From Hahellaceae bacterium (GTDB lineage: Bacteria; Pseudomonadota; Gammaproteobacteria; Pseudomonadales; Oleiphilaceae): a stretch of DNA of 64,000 nucleotides. The notes beneath the pieces were generated by a model. It made no database searches and was not told where the DNA came from. It saw nothing but the letters and a program-made list of their open reading frames with translations. Both the position numbers and the translations under genes were made by a program. This document shows, one piece after another, positions 43,076 to 52,745 of this stretch. Every line of letters begins with the position of its first letter. The stretch's first letter is position 1. The stretch spans positions 304,214 to 368,213 of the forward strand of contig JACKOD010000006.1 of NCBI GenBank assembly GCA_024234505.1. The letters run 5' to 3'.

Positions 43076-44744
43076 AACTTAAGGTGACCCCTTTCTCTTT
43101 CTCGTTGCGTTTTGCCTTGGGCGCACCCTCCTTGTTCAACCAATAGGCTGGATCTTTCGGCTCGTTCAGAACCGGCAAGCATGTCATCTTCTTTTCATCA
43201 GCAATCTGCTGAAATTCGTCTTCAACCGCCGTCGCCATTTCCTGCATCGCTTCGGAGACACTCAATTTACCTTCTACCGCTTTGGAGACATATTGCCACC
43301 AGAAATTGGATAACCGCGTGTAGTCCGGAACATTGGTGCCCGTCGGTGTCCAGACATCCCGTCCCCGGCTTCGATAAAATTCCACTAGTCCGCCAAGATA
43401 GGGTGCCTTTTGTGTCATGACCTCGGAATAGATATCCGAATGCCGGATTGGCGTGAGCCCTACCAGGGTTTTCTTCAAAGAGACCGTTTTTGAAACCGTA
43501 AACTGTGCATACAGCCAGGCGGCTTTGCGACGATCTTCCGGCGTATTTTTAAGCAGCGTCCATGAGCCGGCGTCCTGATACCCCAGCTTCATGCCTTTTT
43601 CCCAATAGGAACCTTTCGGCGAAGGCGCCATACGCCACTTGGGTGTACCATCGGCGTTCACCACGGGCGACCCTTTTTGTGTCAGCCCCCGGGTAAATGC
43701 GGTATACCAGAAAATTTGCTGGGCGATATTCCCTTTTCCTACCCATTCACCGGCTTCGGTGAAATTCAGATGTTTTGCATCGGGTGGCGCGTAACGATCC
43801 AGCCAGTCTACGAATTTGGTGACCGCATAAATTGCCGCAGGCCCATCCAGTGCACCGCCGCGTTTGACGCTGGCTCCTACGGGCTGACAACCAATCACAC
43901 GAATCCCCCAGTCATCCACCGGCATGCCATTGGGTAATCCTACATCGCCAGCCCCCGCCATCGACAACCAGGCATCGGACATTCGCCAGCCCAGCGACGG
44001 ATCGGTCTTGGCATAGTCCATATGCCCCCACACCCGCTCGCCATCAATGACTTTCACATGCACCGTAAAAAACTCGGCGATATCCTCATAAGCTGACCAG
44101 TTTTGCGGTACCCCCAATTCGTATCCGTACAGCTGCTTGAAACGCGCCTTCAAATCAGGCCGTGAAAACCAGTCGTGGCGATACCAGTAGAGGTTGGCAA
44201 ATTGCTGATCAGGTAACTGATAGATTTTTCCGTCCGGCCCGGTAGTAAAGCTGAGACCGATAAAGTCGTCCAGGTCGAGCGTGGGCAGGGTGACCTCTTT
44301 GCCTTCGCCATCAATAAAATCACTGATGGGAACCGTTTCTCCCGAACGAAAGTGGTAGCCAATCAAATCACTGTCATTGATATAGGCATCATATAAATTC
44401 ACACCCGTTTGAATCTGGGTCTGAAGTTTTTTAATGACGTCATCTTCACCGGTTTGTTCGTGCACGACATGCACCCCGGTAATTTCGGTAAAGGCCTTGG
44501 CGAGCACCGCCGCTTCATACTTGTGGGTATCGATACGTTCGGAAACCACGCGAATAGTCATTCCGCGGTAGGGGGCGGCGGCATTTACAAACCAGCGCAA
44601 CTCTTGTTCCTGTTGTGCACGCGTTAATGTAGAGACCTCGAATTCGCTATCAATCCAATGCGCGATGGCTTTTTCATGATCAAGGTATTCAACCGCATGA
44701 ATCGGTGTGATAATAAGCAAATTCAGCCACAGCCATTTACGCAT
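43047..44744 (-). CDS. Extracellular solute-binding protein, family 1 (glycerol-type, GlpV-like)
   Basis: The 565-residue protein has a signal peptide (LWLNLLIITPIHAVEY) and the large family-1 binding fold: MTIRVVSERIDTHKYEAAVL, the FTEITGVHV strand, YDAYINDSDLIG, and AWLSMAGAGDVGLPNG. Size and motifs are those of GlpV-type glycerol binding proteins of glpSTPQUV transporters. The matching permeases and ATPases are missing here. Instead it is co-translated with a small family-3 binding protein. A sensory or accessory role, or use of a distant transporter, is inferred. Confidence 0.83.
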   Translation of the reverse strand: MRKWLWLNLLIITPIHAVEYLDHEKAIAHWIDSEFEVSTLTRAQQEQELRWFVNAAAPYRGMTIRVVSERIDTHKYEAAVLAKAFTEITGVHVVHEQTGEDDVIKKLQTQIQTGVNLYDAYINDSDLIGYHFRSGETVPISDFIDGEGKEVTLPTLDLDDFIGLSFTTGPDGKIYQLPDQQFANLYWYRHDWFSRPDLKARFKQLYGYELGVPQNWSAYEDIAEFFTVHVKVIDGERVWGHMDYAKTDPSLGWRMSDAWLSMAGAGDVGLPNGMPVDDWGIRVIGCQPVGASVKRGGALDGPAAIYAVTKFVDWLDRYAPPDAKHLNFTEAGEWVGKGNIAQQIFWYTAFTRGLTQKGSPVVNADGTPKWRMAPSPKGSYWEKGMKLGYQDAGSWTLLKNTPEDRRKAAWLYAQFTVSKTVSLKKTLVGLTPIRHSDIYSEVMTQKAPYLGGLVEFYRSRGRDVWTPTGTNVPDYTRLSNFWWQYVSKAVEGKLSVSEAMQEMATAVEDEFQQIADEKKMTCLPVLNEPKDPAYWLNKEGAPKAKRNEKEKGVTLSYEEAIRVWN

Positions 44745-44834
44745 ACTCTACCTACTACCTACCGTCTGCGATTTATATAATTGTGCGGATGTGCACATTG
44801 GGTAAAGTATAGACAACATATAGAAGATCCGTTG

Positions 44835-45395
44835 ATGATCACCACAATTTTTTCCGCATTCTCTCTCATATTCCTGGCCGAGATGGGCGATAAATCCCAG
44901 CTGGTATGCATGCTCCTCGCCAGCCGCCACCGTGGCCTCCCCGTATTTCTGGGGGCAAGCGCCGCGTTTCTGATTCTTAACGCCATGGCGGTCATTTTCG
45001 GGAGCGCCGTCGCCCAGGCCGTACCCCATACCTGGCTGTCTATTTTTGCCGCCGGACTGTTTCTGTTCTTTGGTGTGAAAAGCCTGCTTAATGAAGAAGA
45101 AGATGAAGAAACCATCACAGAAAAAAATGGTCAGGGAATCTTTTTTACCACCTTTACCATGATTTTTATGGCCGAGCTGGGCGACAAAACACAACTGGCC
45201 GTTGCCGCGCTCAGTACCACCCAGGATGCCCTGGGTATTTATGCCGGCGCCAGTGCCGCACTGGTGACGACGAGCCTGCTTGGCGTGGTTGCAGGACGAT
45301 GGCTGACACAGCATGTTAAAGTGGTGTGGATTCATCGAGTGAGTGGCGTTATGTTTCTCGCCTTTGCACTCTGGCTCATCGCCGATATTTTTTAA
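44835..45395 (+). CDS. TMEM165/GDT1-family cation exporter
   Basis: The 186-residue protein is an internal duplication of three-helix units. Each carries the hallmark motif: EMGDKSQ near residue 14 and ELGDKTQ near residue 114. GDT1/MneA-type proteins move Mn2+ or Ca2+ out of the cytoplasm in exchange for protons. The acidic loop NEEEDEETITE between the halves may bind cations. The start at 44835 fits the family N-terminus; the longer frame from 44781 is not supported. No yybP-ykoY-type manganese riboswitch fits in the 90-base leader. Confidence 0.93.
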   Translation: MITTIFSAFSLIFLAEMGDKSQLVCMLLASRHRGLPVFLGASAAFLILNAMAVIFGSAVAQAVPHTWLSIFAAGLFLFFGVKSLLNEEEDEETITEKNGQGIFFTTFTMIFMAELGDKTQLAVAALSTTQDALGIYAGASAALVTTSLLGVVAGRWLTQHVKVVWIHRVSGVMFLAFALWLIADIF

Positions 45396-45422
45396 CGCAC
45401 GGCGCACCATTTCCTTGCCCGG

Positions 45423-45476
45423 AAACATGCCCTTGCTTACAAACATGTCTTTGTTTAGAGACATGTCCTTGTTTAG
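45423..45476. repeat. 18-bp tandem repeat, three units
   Basis: AAACATGTCTTTGTTTAG-like units start at 45423, 45441 and 45459 in the leader of the multicopper oxidase gene. They differ at a few positions. Confidence 0.75.
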
Positions 45477-45494
45477 AAAGTCAGGTAGATTTAG

Positions 45495-46871
45495 ATGAAA
45501 CTGAGTCGCAGATCGCTGCTTCGCACGGTCGCCATAGGGGGTGTCGGTGCCCTGTCATTCCCTTTTTTTCGTACACTGAACAGTGCCGCGGCATCCATGC
45601 CCCTGCCTGCCCTCTCCCCCATCACTGAGTTTGACCTGTTTGCCGCACCTGCGTCATTCCAGTTGCTGCCGGGAACCACCACCCACGGACTGGGCTTTAA
45701 TGGCCAGATAGCCGCACCAGTCATACGAGGCAAGCAAGGACAACCGTTACGTATCCGCTTTCATAACCGTCTCGACGAGCCGACAACCATACATTGGCAT
45801 GGTGTGCGCTTGCCCCTGGCGATGGATGGCGTTCCTGATGTGACTCAGGCCCCGATTCTTCCGGGCGAATCCTTTATCTATGAGTTCACCCCTCCCGATG
45901 CCGGCACCTTTTGGTATCACCCCCACGTGAACAGTATTGAACAACTGGGGCGCGGGCTGGTCGGCCCATTGGTAATAGATGAAGCAGAAGACCCGGGTTT
46001 TGATCAGGATCTGGTGCTGCTGTTAAAAAACTGGAATCTCCAGTCGAACGGAGAATTTGGTGAGTTAAGCGTTAAACGCTATGCAGCAAGACAAGGCACC
46101 CCCGGTCAGACGTTCAGTGTAAATGGTCAGTCAGAGCCGGAATACGCGGTGCACGCCGGCGCCGCTGTGCGCCTGAGACTGATTAATGCCGATAACACCT
46201 GGCCCTATGAGCTGACGCTGCAAGGTGCGCCGGCACAGATATTGAGTAAAGACGCGAACCCCATTGTTCCGGAACGTTTCGAAGGTTATACACTGGGTGC
46301 CGGTATGCGTCTGGATCTGGGCTTACTGGTGCCCAACCAACCCGGGCAGGTGTTGGAACTGAAACATAAACACAAAGTACTGGCTCGCCTGATCGTCATG
46401 CCGTCAACGTCGGCTCCGCGCCTGACGCTACCCCGGCTTCCGGAAAATCCCATTGCGGAACCCGACCTGAATCAGGCAGAAAAGCTGTTCTTCAGTTTTG
46501 AATGGGATGCCATCAGCGATGAGCAAGGGAGAGCCTTATTCTGGAATCTTAAAGGCCCGAAAGCACAGCGCCCGGCCTACTGCACCAACGCAAACCTGCT
46601 GGCGAGCCTGGCACGCAATAAAAGCTATATCTTCACCCTGCGTAATAACACGCAATATCCCCATCCGATTCACCTGCATGGCCACACCTTTAAAGTGCTG
46701 GAATCGGACAAGCGCCCCATCACGCCCTACTACGCCGATACCGTGCTGCTGGAAAAACACGAGCAGGTGAGCATCGCCTTCGTCGCCGACAATCCCGGTC
46801 GCTGGATGTTTCACTGCCATGTGATCGAGCATATGGCGATGGGATTGGTGGGCATGATTGAGGTGGTGTGA
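45495..46871 (+). CDS. Tat-exported multicopper oxidase
   Basis: The 458-residue protein begins with a twin-arginine signal (MKLSRRSLLRTVAIGGVGAL). Three cupredoxin domains follow. All copper ligands are visible: TIHWHGVRL, GTFWYHPHV, HPIHLHGHTFKV and the C-terminal MFHCHVIEHMAMG with the type-1 Cys. It resembles CueO/SufI-type oxidases of the periplasm, probably cuprous or phenolic oxidase, but lacks the methionine-rich insert of E. coli CueO. It lies 13 kb from the copper operon at 59.5-63.9 kb. The tandem repeat in the leader may affect expression. Confidence 0.94.
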   Translation: MKLSRRSLLRTVAIGGVGALSFPFFRTLNSAAASMPLPALSPITEFDLFAAPASFQLLPGTTTHGLGFNGQIAAPVIRGKQGQPLRIRFHNRLDEPTTIHWHGVRLPLAMDGVPDVTQAPILPGESFIYEFTPPDAGTFWYHPHVNSIEQLGRGLVGPLVIDEAEDPGFDQDLVLLLKNWNLQSNGEFGELSVKRYAARQGTPGQTFSVNGQSEPEYAVHAGAAVRLRLINADNTWPYELTLQGAPAQILSKDANPIVPERFEGYTLGAGMRLDLGLLVPNQPGQVLELKHKHKVLARLIVMPSTSAPRLTLPRLPENPIAEPDLNQAEKLFFSFEWDAISDEQGRALFWNLKGPKAQRPAYCTNANLLASLARNKSYIFTLRNNTQYPHPIHLHGHTFKVLESDKRPITPYYADTVLLEKHEQVSIAFVADNPGRWMFHCHVIEHMAMGLVGMIEVV

Positions 46872-46883
46872 TATGAACCCATA

Positions 46884-47038
46884 GGGCCAGAGTCATTGCA
46901 TTTAAAATCAGCCACTCTGACCCGAATGGCACTAAGTTAAGCCGGTTTAGCCATCATTTCCGCCCGCAAAATATCTCGTGGCTTCATCATCATTTTAAAA
47001 GGTTTTGGCCTTCGTTTAACAACACGCGGCTCGACTCT
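46884..47038. mobile_element. Left end of IS5-type element (inverted repeat region)
   Basis: The segment carries GGCACTAAGTTAAGCCGG (from 46930) and the leader of the transposase. A near-identical but inverted copy lies at 57573-57735, and a related inverted repeat forms the MITE at 56667. It starts after a GGGCCAGAGTCATTG block shared with other places in 56-59.5 kb. No matching right terminal repeat is seen after 50036. Confidence 0.7.
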
Positions 47039-47925
47039 ATGTGGAAGCATTATCTTGAAGACATGATCGATATGCGTCATGAACTGGTGTTATTAACACA
47101 CCGAATTGACTGGGATGCCACCGCTGACTTTTTCGCACGCTACTACTGCCCCAATAATGGCCAGCCGGGCTCTCCCATTCGTTTACAGGTTGGCTTGCAG
47201 ATGCTTAAACACCTTTCCAATCTTTCTGATGAAGACGTGGTAAGGCGTTGGGTCGAAAACCCCTACTGGCAATACCTTTGTGGTGAAGAGGAATTCCAAC
47301 ATCGTCTGCCGATGGATGACGGCACGATGGCCCGATTTCGCCAACGGATTGGAGAAGAAGGTGCTGCCGCATTGTTAAAAATGTCGATCGCACTGGGCGA
47401 GGACACCGGCGTGATTACCCCTGAGAGCTGCCGGATCGTCGTCGCCGACACCACAGTGATGCCCAAAGCGATCAGTCATCCCACAGACAGCAAGCTGATG
47501 GGCAAGGCCCTGATCAAACTGGTCGGGGCCGCCAAACAGGCGGGCGTACGCTTCCGACAAACCTATCTGCGTGAGCTGCCCGCCTTGCAACTGCGGATAG
47601 GCCGCTATGCTCATGCGCGGCAATTTAAGCGTATGCGAAAGCTGCTAAAAGTACTCGGCAACTACCTGGGGCGGGTCTGGCGTGAGGTAGATCGGCAAAT
47701 TCCGGTAGAGCATCAGGAACCCGCACTGCAACAGGCCTGGTATCAGGCGGGCAAATTGCTGCAACAACACTGGCAGCCTGAGATGCGGCCACGATTGTAT
47801 AGCCTTCATGAACCGCAGGTTGCCTGCATTGCCAAGGGCAAGGCGAGAACCCCCTACGAGTTTGGTTGCAAAGTGAGTGTGGTGACCACCGGCGATTTTC
47901 AAGATAGTTGTCCGAAAAATGTTTT

Positions 47926-48933
47926 TTATGCCGCCAGAGGAATGTCCTTCAACTGACGGTCTGGATTCAACGCTACGGCTCCCTGCGGAGTCCAATTGCG
48001 GGTTTGCCTGGACCAACGCTCAGGATGCTTCTCCTGTGCTTGTCGATATAGTGCATCGCGTTTTGCCAATAGCTCAACATCCTTCCCTGCATGCCTCTGC
48101 GCTGGTGTCACAAAGCGAATACCGCTGTGTCGATGCTCCTGGTTGTAGAAGCGGTCGAATTTCAGCATCCAGTGGCGGGCGTCTTCCAGTGTCGCAAAGC
48201 CGCGTGAAGGCCATTGCGGACAGTATTTCACGGTGCGGAACAACGACTCCGAAAACGGATTGTCATTACTCACCCGTGGTCGGCTGTGGGACGACGTAAT
48301 GCCCAGCTCCTGTAACTTGGCCTTGAGCGTGCTCGACGTCATCGGCGCACCGTTGTCAGCATGTAGCACCAGTGGTTTATGCAGGCACTGCTCGCGTAAA
48401 ACCGCTCGCTGGATCAATGTCGACGCCAACTCGCCGGATTCGCAAGAGTGTACCTCCCACGCCACCAGCTTGCGGCTGTACACATCCAGGATCGCATACA
48501 GAAACCAGTACAGGCCCCGCACTGTCGACGGCATGTAACTGATGTCCCAGCTCCATACTTGGTTTGGGCCTGTCGCCACCTGCGTGGTGGGCGCCGCTCG
48601 CTTGACCGGCGCCTTGGCCCGGCCCCGATAATGCAATTGGTCCTCAGCCTTCAGCACCCGGTAAAAACTCGACTCCGACGCCAGATACTCACCCTGGTCC
48701 GCCAGCCGTGGCACGATCTGCGAGGGCGGCAGACTGGCATATTCCGGCTGGTTGCACAGCGCCACAATGGCTTCCCGCTCCGCTTCACTCAAGCGATTGA
48801 CTGGCGCCGGACGTATTGCGTCCGGGCGCCCATCGGCTCGCACCTGGCCTTCCGCATCCAACCAGCGGCGCAGCGTACGCGTGGGCAGCTCCAGTTCTCC
48901 TGCGGCCTTGTCACGACGGGCACCGGCAGCCAC
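47926..48933 (-). CDS. IS3-family transposase OrfB (DDE integrase core)
   Basis: The 335-residue frame has an N-terminal helix-turn-helix (GELELPTRTLRRWLDAEG) and an rve core with catalytic residues in WSWDISYMP, LHADNGAPM and NPFSESLFRTVKY. The frame continues upstream without an ATG to about 48980, overlapping the end of orfA, as expected for OrfAB made by frameshifting. The catalytic triad is intact. The orfA partner has a frameshift, so mobility is doubtful. Confidence 0.92.
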   Translation of the reverse strand: MAAGARRDKAAGELELPTRTLRRWLDAEGQVRADGRPDAIRPAPVNRLSEAEREAIVALCNQPEYASLPPSQIVPRLADQGEYLASESSFYRVLKAEDQLHYRGRAKAPVKRAAPTTQVATGPNQVWSWDISYMPSTVRGLYWFLYAILDVYSRKLVAWEVHSCESGELASTLIQRAVLREQCLHKPLVLHADNGAPMTSSTLKAKLQELGITSSHSRPRVSNDNPFSESLFRTVKYCPQWPSRGFATLEDARHWMLKFDRFYNQEHRHSGIRFVTPAQRHAGKDVELLAKRDALYRQAQEKHPERWSRQTRNWTPQGAVALNPDRQLKDIPLAA

Positions 48934-48980
48934 CGCCTCCTGGTAGAGTTCGATGCACTGCTGGCGCTCCTCGACGGGGA

Positions 48981-49482
48981 TCAGTTGTCCTCGTCCTCTT
49001 CGCCGTACAAGGCCCTCAGCTTTTTTCGCAGCACCAACAGCGCTGCCGCTTCCGCCAAGGCCTTTTCCTTACGCTGAAGCTCCCGCTCCAACTGCCGGAT
49101 GCGCTTACGATCTGCCTTGCTCTGTTCACGCTCAGCCTGACGGCGTTGGGCCTCCGTCTGGGTACCGGCAATACAGGCTTGTTTCCACTCTTTCACCTGC
49201 TCCGGCAACAGACCTTTTTTCCCGACAATACTGACTTAGCTCCACCTCGGACAATCCGGTTGTTTCCACCACTACGGCGAACTTCGCTTCCGCTGACCAC
49301 TGTTCAGGACTACGACCACTCTGGGGCACTGGCTTACCTTCTGCTCTTAACTGATGCAGCCAATGATACAGGGTCGGTTCCGAAATGCCTTCTTCCTTTG
49401 CCACACTGGGCACCGGGCGACTCAAGGGCGGTAACAGCTTCTTCAGGACCGCCTCTTTCCGTTCCGGAGAGTAACGTGCCAT
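48981..49482 (-). pseudogene. IS3-family OrfA, frameshifted
   Basis: ATG at 49482 (AAAGAAGG site upstream) starts MARYSPERKEAVLKKLLPPL with a helix-turn-helix (VAKEEGISEPTLYHWLHQLR). After CREK at about 49220 the frame goes wrong. The expected continuation LLPEQVKEWKQACIAG lies in the +1 frame and ends at 48981 in GEEDEDN. A run of six As where five would keep the frame explains it. This is a one-base insertion in the homopolymer or a sequencing error. Confidence 0.8.
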
Positions 49483-50126
49483 ACAACCTTCTTTCCGCCC
49501 ACCGTCTTGTCTTTTAAGATTCAGGGGATCGGACAACTATCCTGACACGGCGGGCCACCGCCGAGGAAGGTTTTGTGCTGGACTGTCAGGCTCTCGCCGG
49601 CAATCCCTACGATGGGCATACCTTAGAGTCGGCCTTGCGACGGGTTTATCTGCATACGCACAAGATGCCTTATCACGCCTTGGTGGATCGAGGTTATAAA
49701 GGTAGTGAACACACCCTTTACAGCCAAGTGCATATTACGGGGCGCAAGATAGGAAAAGGGAAAGTACACAAGCAGCAAGATCGGCGAAACGGCATTGAAC
49801 CGGTGATAGGCCATCTGAAGAACTATGGCTTAATGGATCGTTGTTATCTGAAGGGATTGGCGGGTGACAAAGTGCACGCCCTACTGTGTGCCGTTGGTTA
49901 CAACCTGAGAAAGATCCTGCGCAAATTGCGAGAGGTTTTATTGGGCTCGAATTCCGGGAACGATATTGGAGCAACGATTGTCGCGTTAGTGATGCAGCTT
50001 TCGATGATGATTGGTCTGAAAACCCGACTTGCGTAAAAAGTGGAGTTTGGCGAGGGCGACTAAGTCGGCAAGCCCCCAAAAGATAAGGGATTGAAACCGA
50101 TAAAGTCACCCATTAGCCAGATAAAC

Positions 50127-52745
50127 TTACCAAGCACCCCATTCACCGCAACTTGGGCACTTCATATTAAATGGTTCAAGTGCTCGTGCTGAATGATAAC
50201 TCCAATAGATACCATTTTTTATCAGTCGAGTGCGATTATCATCCCAACTCGCACAATGATTGTATATTTGCATCTGATCACACTCTACACATTGCATCCA
50301 GACAGAGCGTGACGTTCTTTCCACCCAGTCTCCGCTTTGGTTAACGTAGCCCTGCGATTTCTCCAGGCGTTTAATATGAGAAGATCCACATCGAATACAA
50401 ATTGGTACAGCTTGCGTTTTGTCATCACGTAGATGTTTCGTATTGCTTGATTCTAACTTATATTGAATAAACATTCCCAATAATCGTTGTAACTCATCAC
50501 TATACAGCGCGCGATCTATTGGATTCAAATAAATAGCGCCTTTATTATGAGAATAAAAATCCCCATCATCTAAAATATTTAACTCACCTAAGAAACTAAA
50601 TTTTCCCCATACTTGGGACGTAACTTGATGCTCAATTAAATTATTACACGGGTGAATCAAGAAGACTGGATTCTCAAAGTTCTCGCTGTAATTTTTATCT
50701 ATATACAGCTCATTCACTTTAGACATCATGCCTCCCGCTTTATCAAAGGTGTTCTTGTCATAAAACTTAGCATCTATAACAAATCGTTTAAACTCCCGTT
50801 TATTAAAGTTATTTTGTGCAAACCATGTTAAATCCAAAACGAAATCTGGTCGTTTATTGTTTGGCAGAGTCTTCTCATACCATAAAGTTATATATCGTTT
50901 TGCAATTACATTTGATAGATCTATTTTAATATCAGTTTGATTTGTCTTAATAGCATCAATAAGTCTATACTTCCAGTTGTCTTGAGGCACAAAACGAAAT
51001 ACATCTTTAAGAACTAATATAATCCGGATAAGAGTCCATCGTTCATAAATAAGTGGCATATTAACTAGTCCGATTTCATCAATTCGCTCAAGGCTGAATA
51101 AAAGCTCTTCATCGGTAAGGTTTGTAATACGGCGAAGCATATTATAGCCATTATGTAGTCCCTGATAGTGTGGATTCTGAACAAAAGTCATCGAATTAGG
51201 GAAGTATGATGATGGTTTTATATTCAAGGCCTTGAACTGTGTAAGAAATTTTTTGATAGCGCGAAATTTTGGCTCAACCTTTTCATAAACATAAAAAGAT
51301 AACATCTTGTTTTTATTATAAAAGCTCATTCTATTAAGTAGTGCGGCCTTCTCTTTTTCTTGCTCATAAAGTTCTTGTGGTGATAAAGACTTAACCCAGC
51401 CATTTGCTGCCAGGCTTATCCCAATTGATTTTTCCTTTTCAAAAACTTCTTTGGCTTTTTGTATTGCCTTTGAGTCTCGCAGTTCAATGGCATGAATGCG
51501 TTTAAATGAAAATAGAACGGATTGTTTACCTATGCGCTGTATATAGTCGCAATTAATCCTTAAAACCATATCTCGTTCAAAAACATTAATAAGCTCTGAA
51601 AACCCATATCGAAAGCCTAAAATTCCGCTTTTATTTTCGGGTTTTATCCATTGTCGCCCATCCCATATAAGTACAAAAAAACCATCTTGCTCTTTTGTCC
51701 TATTTTCAATTTTCAGATACAAATCGTCAGAGCAAGGTGCAGAATGAAGTTCAATGTTACTATCATTAAGCTTTTTATCGATTTTTCTCTGCCAATATTC
51801 TACTTTTGCACGTTCCCGTATTTTTTGTAGATCCGCAACAACCATATCTCGATTAACCTTTACAGTATCTGTAAAGGCATCATGCTGATTTTGAAGCTTT
51901 TCAGCTATATCTTGAAAACGCTGCGCTTTATTTTCAGCAAGAATCACGATTTGCTTAATGATGCGATGGCACCGCTCAAGAGCAAATAAGACATAACGGT
52001 TTTCAGCTACGTTATATGAAGGATCTGTTGTTCGGCTGGTCAAAAAGCGTTGATTGGTTTTCGTTGCAAGTTCAAAAAAGGTCCGGTTAACCGGTTTAAC
52101 TGCCTTTCTGGGCTTAAGAGCCTGTATTTCACGAAGTTCAACTTTTGGCGTTTTCAGCACTTTCTCTGCATGGGCAACAAGGCTATTAATACACTCAATT
52201 ACCTCATCGTTAACACCAATCCCTTTAGTTTCCCTTCCTTCAGCTTGTACGGTACTGTTTTCATCCAAAATGATCTCCCACAAATCATTTTTAAATGTTC
52301 GTAGGTACTGTTCTAATTGGTCACGAGTAAAATCAGAGCCATTAATGGCAATTTCACAAGGCTTGTTTTGCAGTACGAGACGAATAGTTCCGACTATATT
52401 TGACGCAATACCAAACCATTGCTTTTGCTCACTCACCCACTTCTCTTTAAAAATCCACCAAGTAATACCAGTATTAGGATCTTCAATTGGGTTCAAATAT
52501 TTTATTTTACCATTTGGAATTTCAATATAGGGCTTACTGGCCTCCATATTAAAAAAGCGAATGGCTAACTGTCCTCTTTCAATACCATCAAGCTTTGGAT
52601 AGATTATTGTTTCTGCCTGAAATAGTTCACGCTTTTCATCATACTCAATGGGTATGGAATTCAATGACTCAGTGACTTTTGTTAAAGTCTCTTTGTTATA
52701 CCACTTAAGTTCTAAGTATTTAATTTCAAAGTGTGGATTCATCAT
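50127..52745 (-). CDS. McrC-like DUF2357 protein with PD-(D/E)XK nuclease and zinc ribbons
   Basis: The 872-residue protein has an N-terminal beta-rich DUF2357-like region (about 1-450). A nuclease core of McrC type follows: RPDFVLDL near residue 634 and FVIDAKFYDK near 658, fitting D...D-x-K. At the C-terminus CIRCGSSH (about 783), CVECDQMQ (about 820) and CPSCGEWG (about 867) form one or two zinc ribbons, an unusual addition. Its start overlaps the stop of the ATPase gene by one base (TAATG). McrC partners stimulate and cleave with an McrB ring in type IV restriction. Base composition is clearly more AT-rich than the flanks. Confidence 0.85.
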   Translation of the reverse strand: MMNPHFEIKYLELKWYNKETLTKVTESLNSIPIEYDEKRELFQAETIIYPKLDGIERGQLAIRFFNMEASKPYIEIPNGKIKYLNPIEDPNTGITWWIFKEKWVSEQKQWFGIASNIVGTIRLVLQNKPCEIAINGSDFTRDQLEQYLRTFKNDLWEIILDENSTVQAEGRETKGIGVNDEVIECINSLVAHAEKVLKTPKVELREIQALKPRKAVKPVNRTFFELATKTNQRFLTSRTTDPSYNVAENRYVLFALERCHRIIKQIVILAENKAQRFQDIAEKLQNQHDAFTDTVKVNRDMVVADLQKIRERAKVEYWQRKIDKKLNDSNIELHSAPCSDDLYLKIENRTKEQDGFFVLIWDGRQWIKPENKSGILGFRYGFSELINVFERDMVLRINCDYIQRIGKQSVLFSFKRIHAIELRDSKAIQKAKEVFEKEKSIGISLAANGWVKSLSPQELYEQEKEKAALLNRMSFYNKNKMLSFYVYEKVEPKFRAIKKFLTQFKALNIKPSSYFPNSMTFVQNPHYQGLHNGYNMLRRITNLTDEELLFSLERIDEIGLVNMPLIYERWTLIRIILVLKDVFRFVPQDNWKYRLIDAIKTNQTDIKIDLSNVIAKRYITLWYEKTLPNNKRPDFVLDLTWFAQNNFNKREFKRFVIDAKFYDKNTFDKAGGMMSKVNELYIDKNYSENFENPVFLIHPCNNLIEHQVTSQVWGKFSFLGELNILDDGDFYSHNKGAIYLNPIDRALYSDELQRLLGMFIQYKLESSNTKHLRDDKTQAVPICIRCGSSHIKRLEKSQGYVNQSGDWVERTSRSVWMQCVECDQMQIYNHCASWDDNRTRLIKNGIYWSYHSARALEPFNMKCPSCGEWGAW

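Larger units (their letters stand above)
47897..49547 (-). mobile_element. IS3-family insertion sequence
   Basis: The ends are imperfect inverted repeats: TTTCAAGATAGTTGTCCGA on the left, and TCGGACAACTATCCTGACA on the right, which is the complement of TGTCAGGATAGTTGTCCGA. CGGCG lies next to both ends (47890-47894 and 49548-49552) as a candidate 5-bp target duplication. The left tip is uncertain by about two bases. Genes run on the minus strand. Confidence 0.85.
47039..50036 (+). pseudogene. IS5-type transposase gene split by an IS3-family insertion
   Basis: The N-terminal part (47039 to about 47896) encodes MWKHYLEDMIDMRHEL through CKVSVVTT, with the first catalytic Asp in VVADTTVMP. The C-terminal part resumes at 49548 as RRATAEEGFVLDCQALAGNP, with the second Asp in LVDRGYKG and the Glu in RNGIEPVIGHLK, ending at 50036. 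Together they would form an intact DDE transposase, but a 1.65-kb IS3-family element sits between. The triad is divided, so it is inactive unless the insertion excises. Confidence 0.9.

Noticed and set aside
44745..44834. Manganese (yybP-ykoY) riboswitch before the GDT1 gene
   Set aside because: The leader is only 90 bases and lacks the conserved loop sequences.
44748..45464. 238-residue minus-strand frame opposite the GDT1 gene
   Set aside because: It lies antisense to a clear GDT1 protein with two ExGDK motifs; its composition (Gly/Lys/His rich) and lack of domain point to a shadow frame.
50036..50126. Right inverted repeat of the IS5-type element
   Set aside because: I looked for the complement of GGCACTAAGTTAAGCCGG after the transposase stop and did not find it; the GGCGACTAAGTCGGCAAGC stretch is only loosely similar and in direct orientation.
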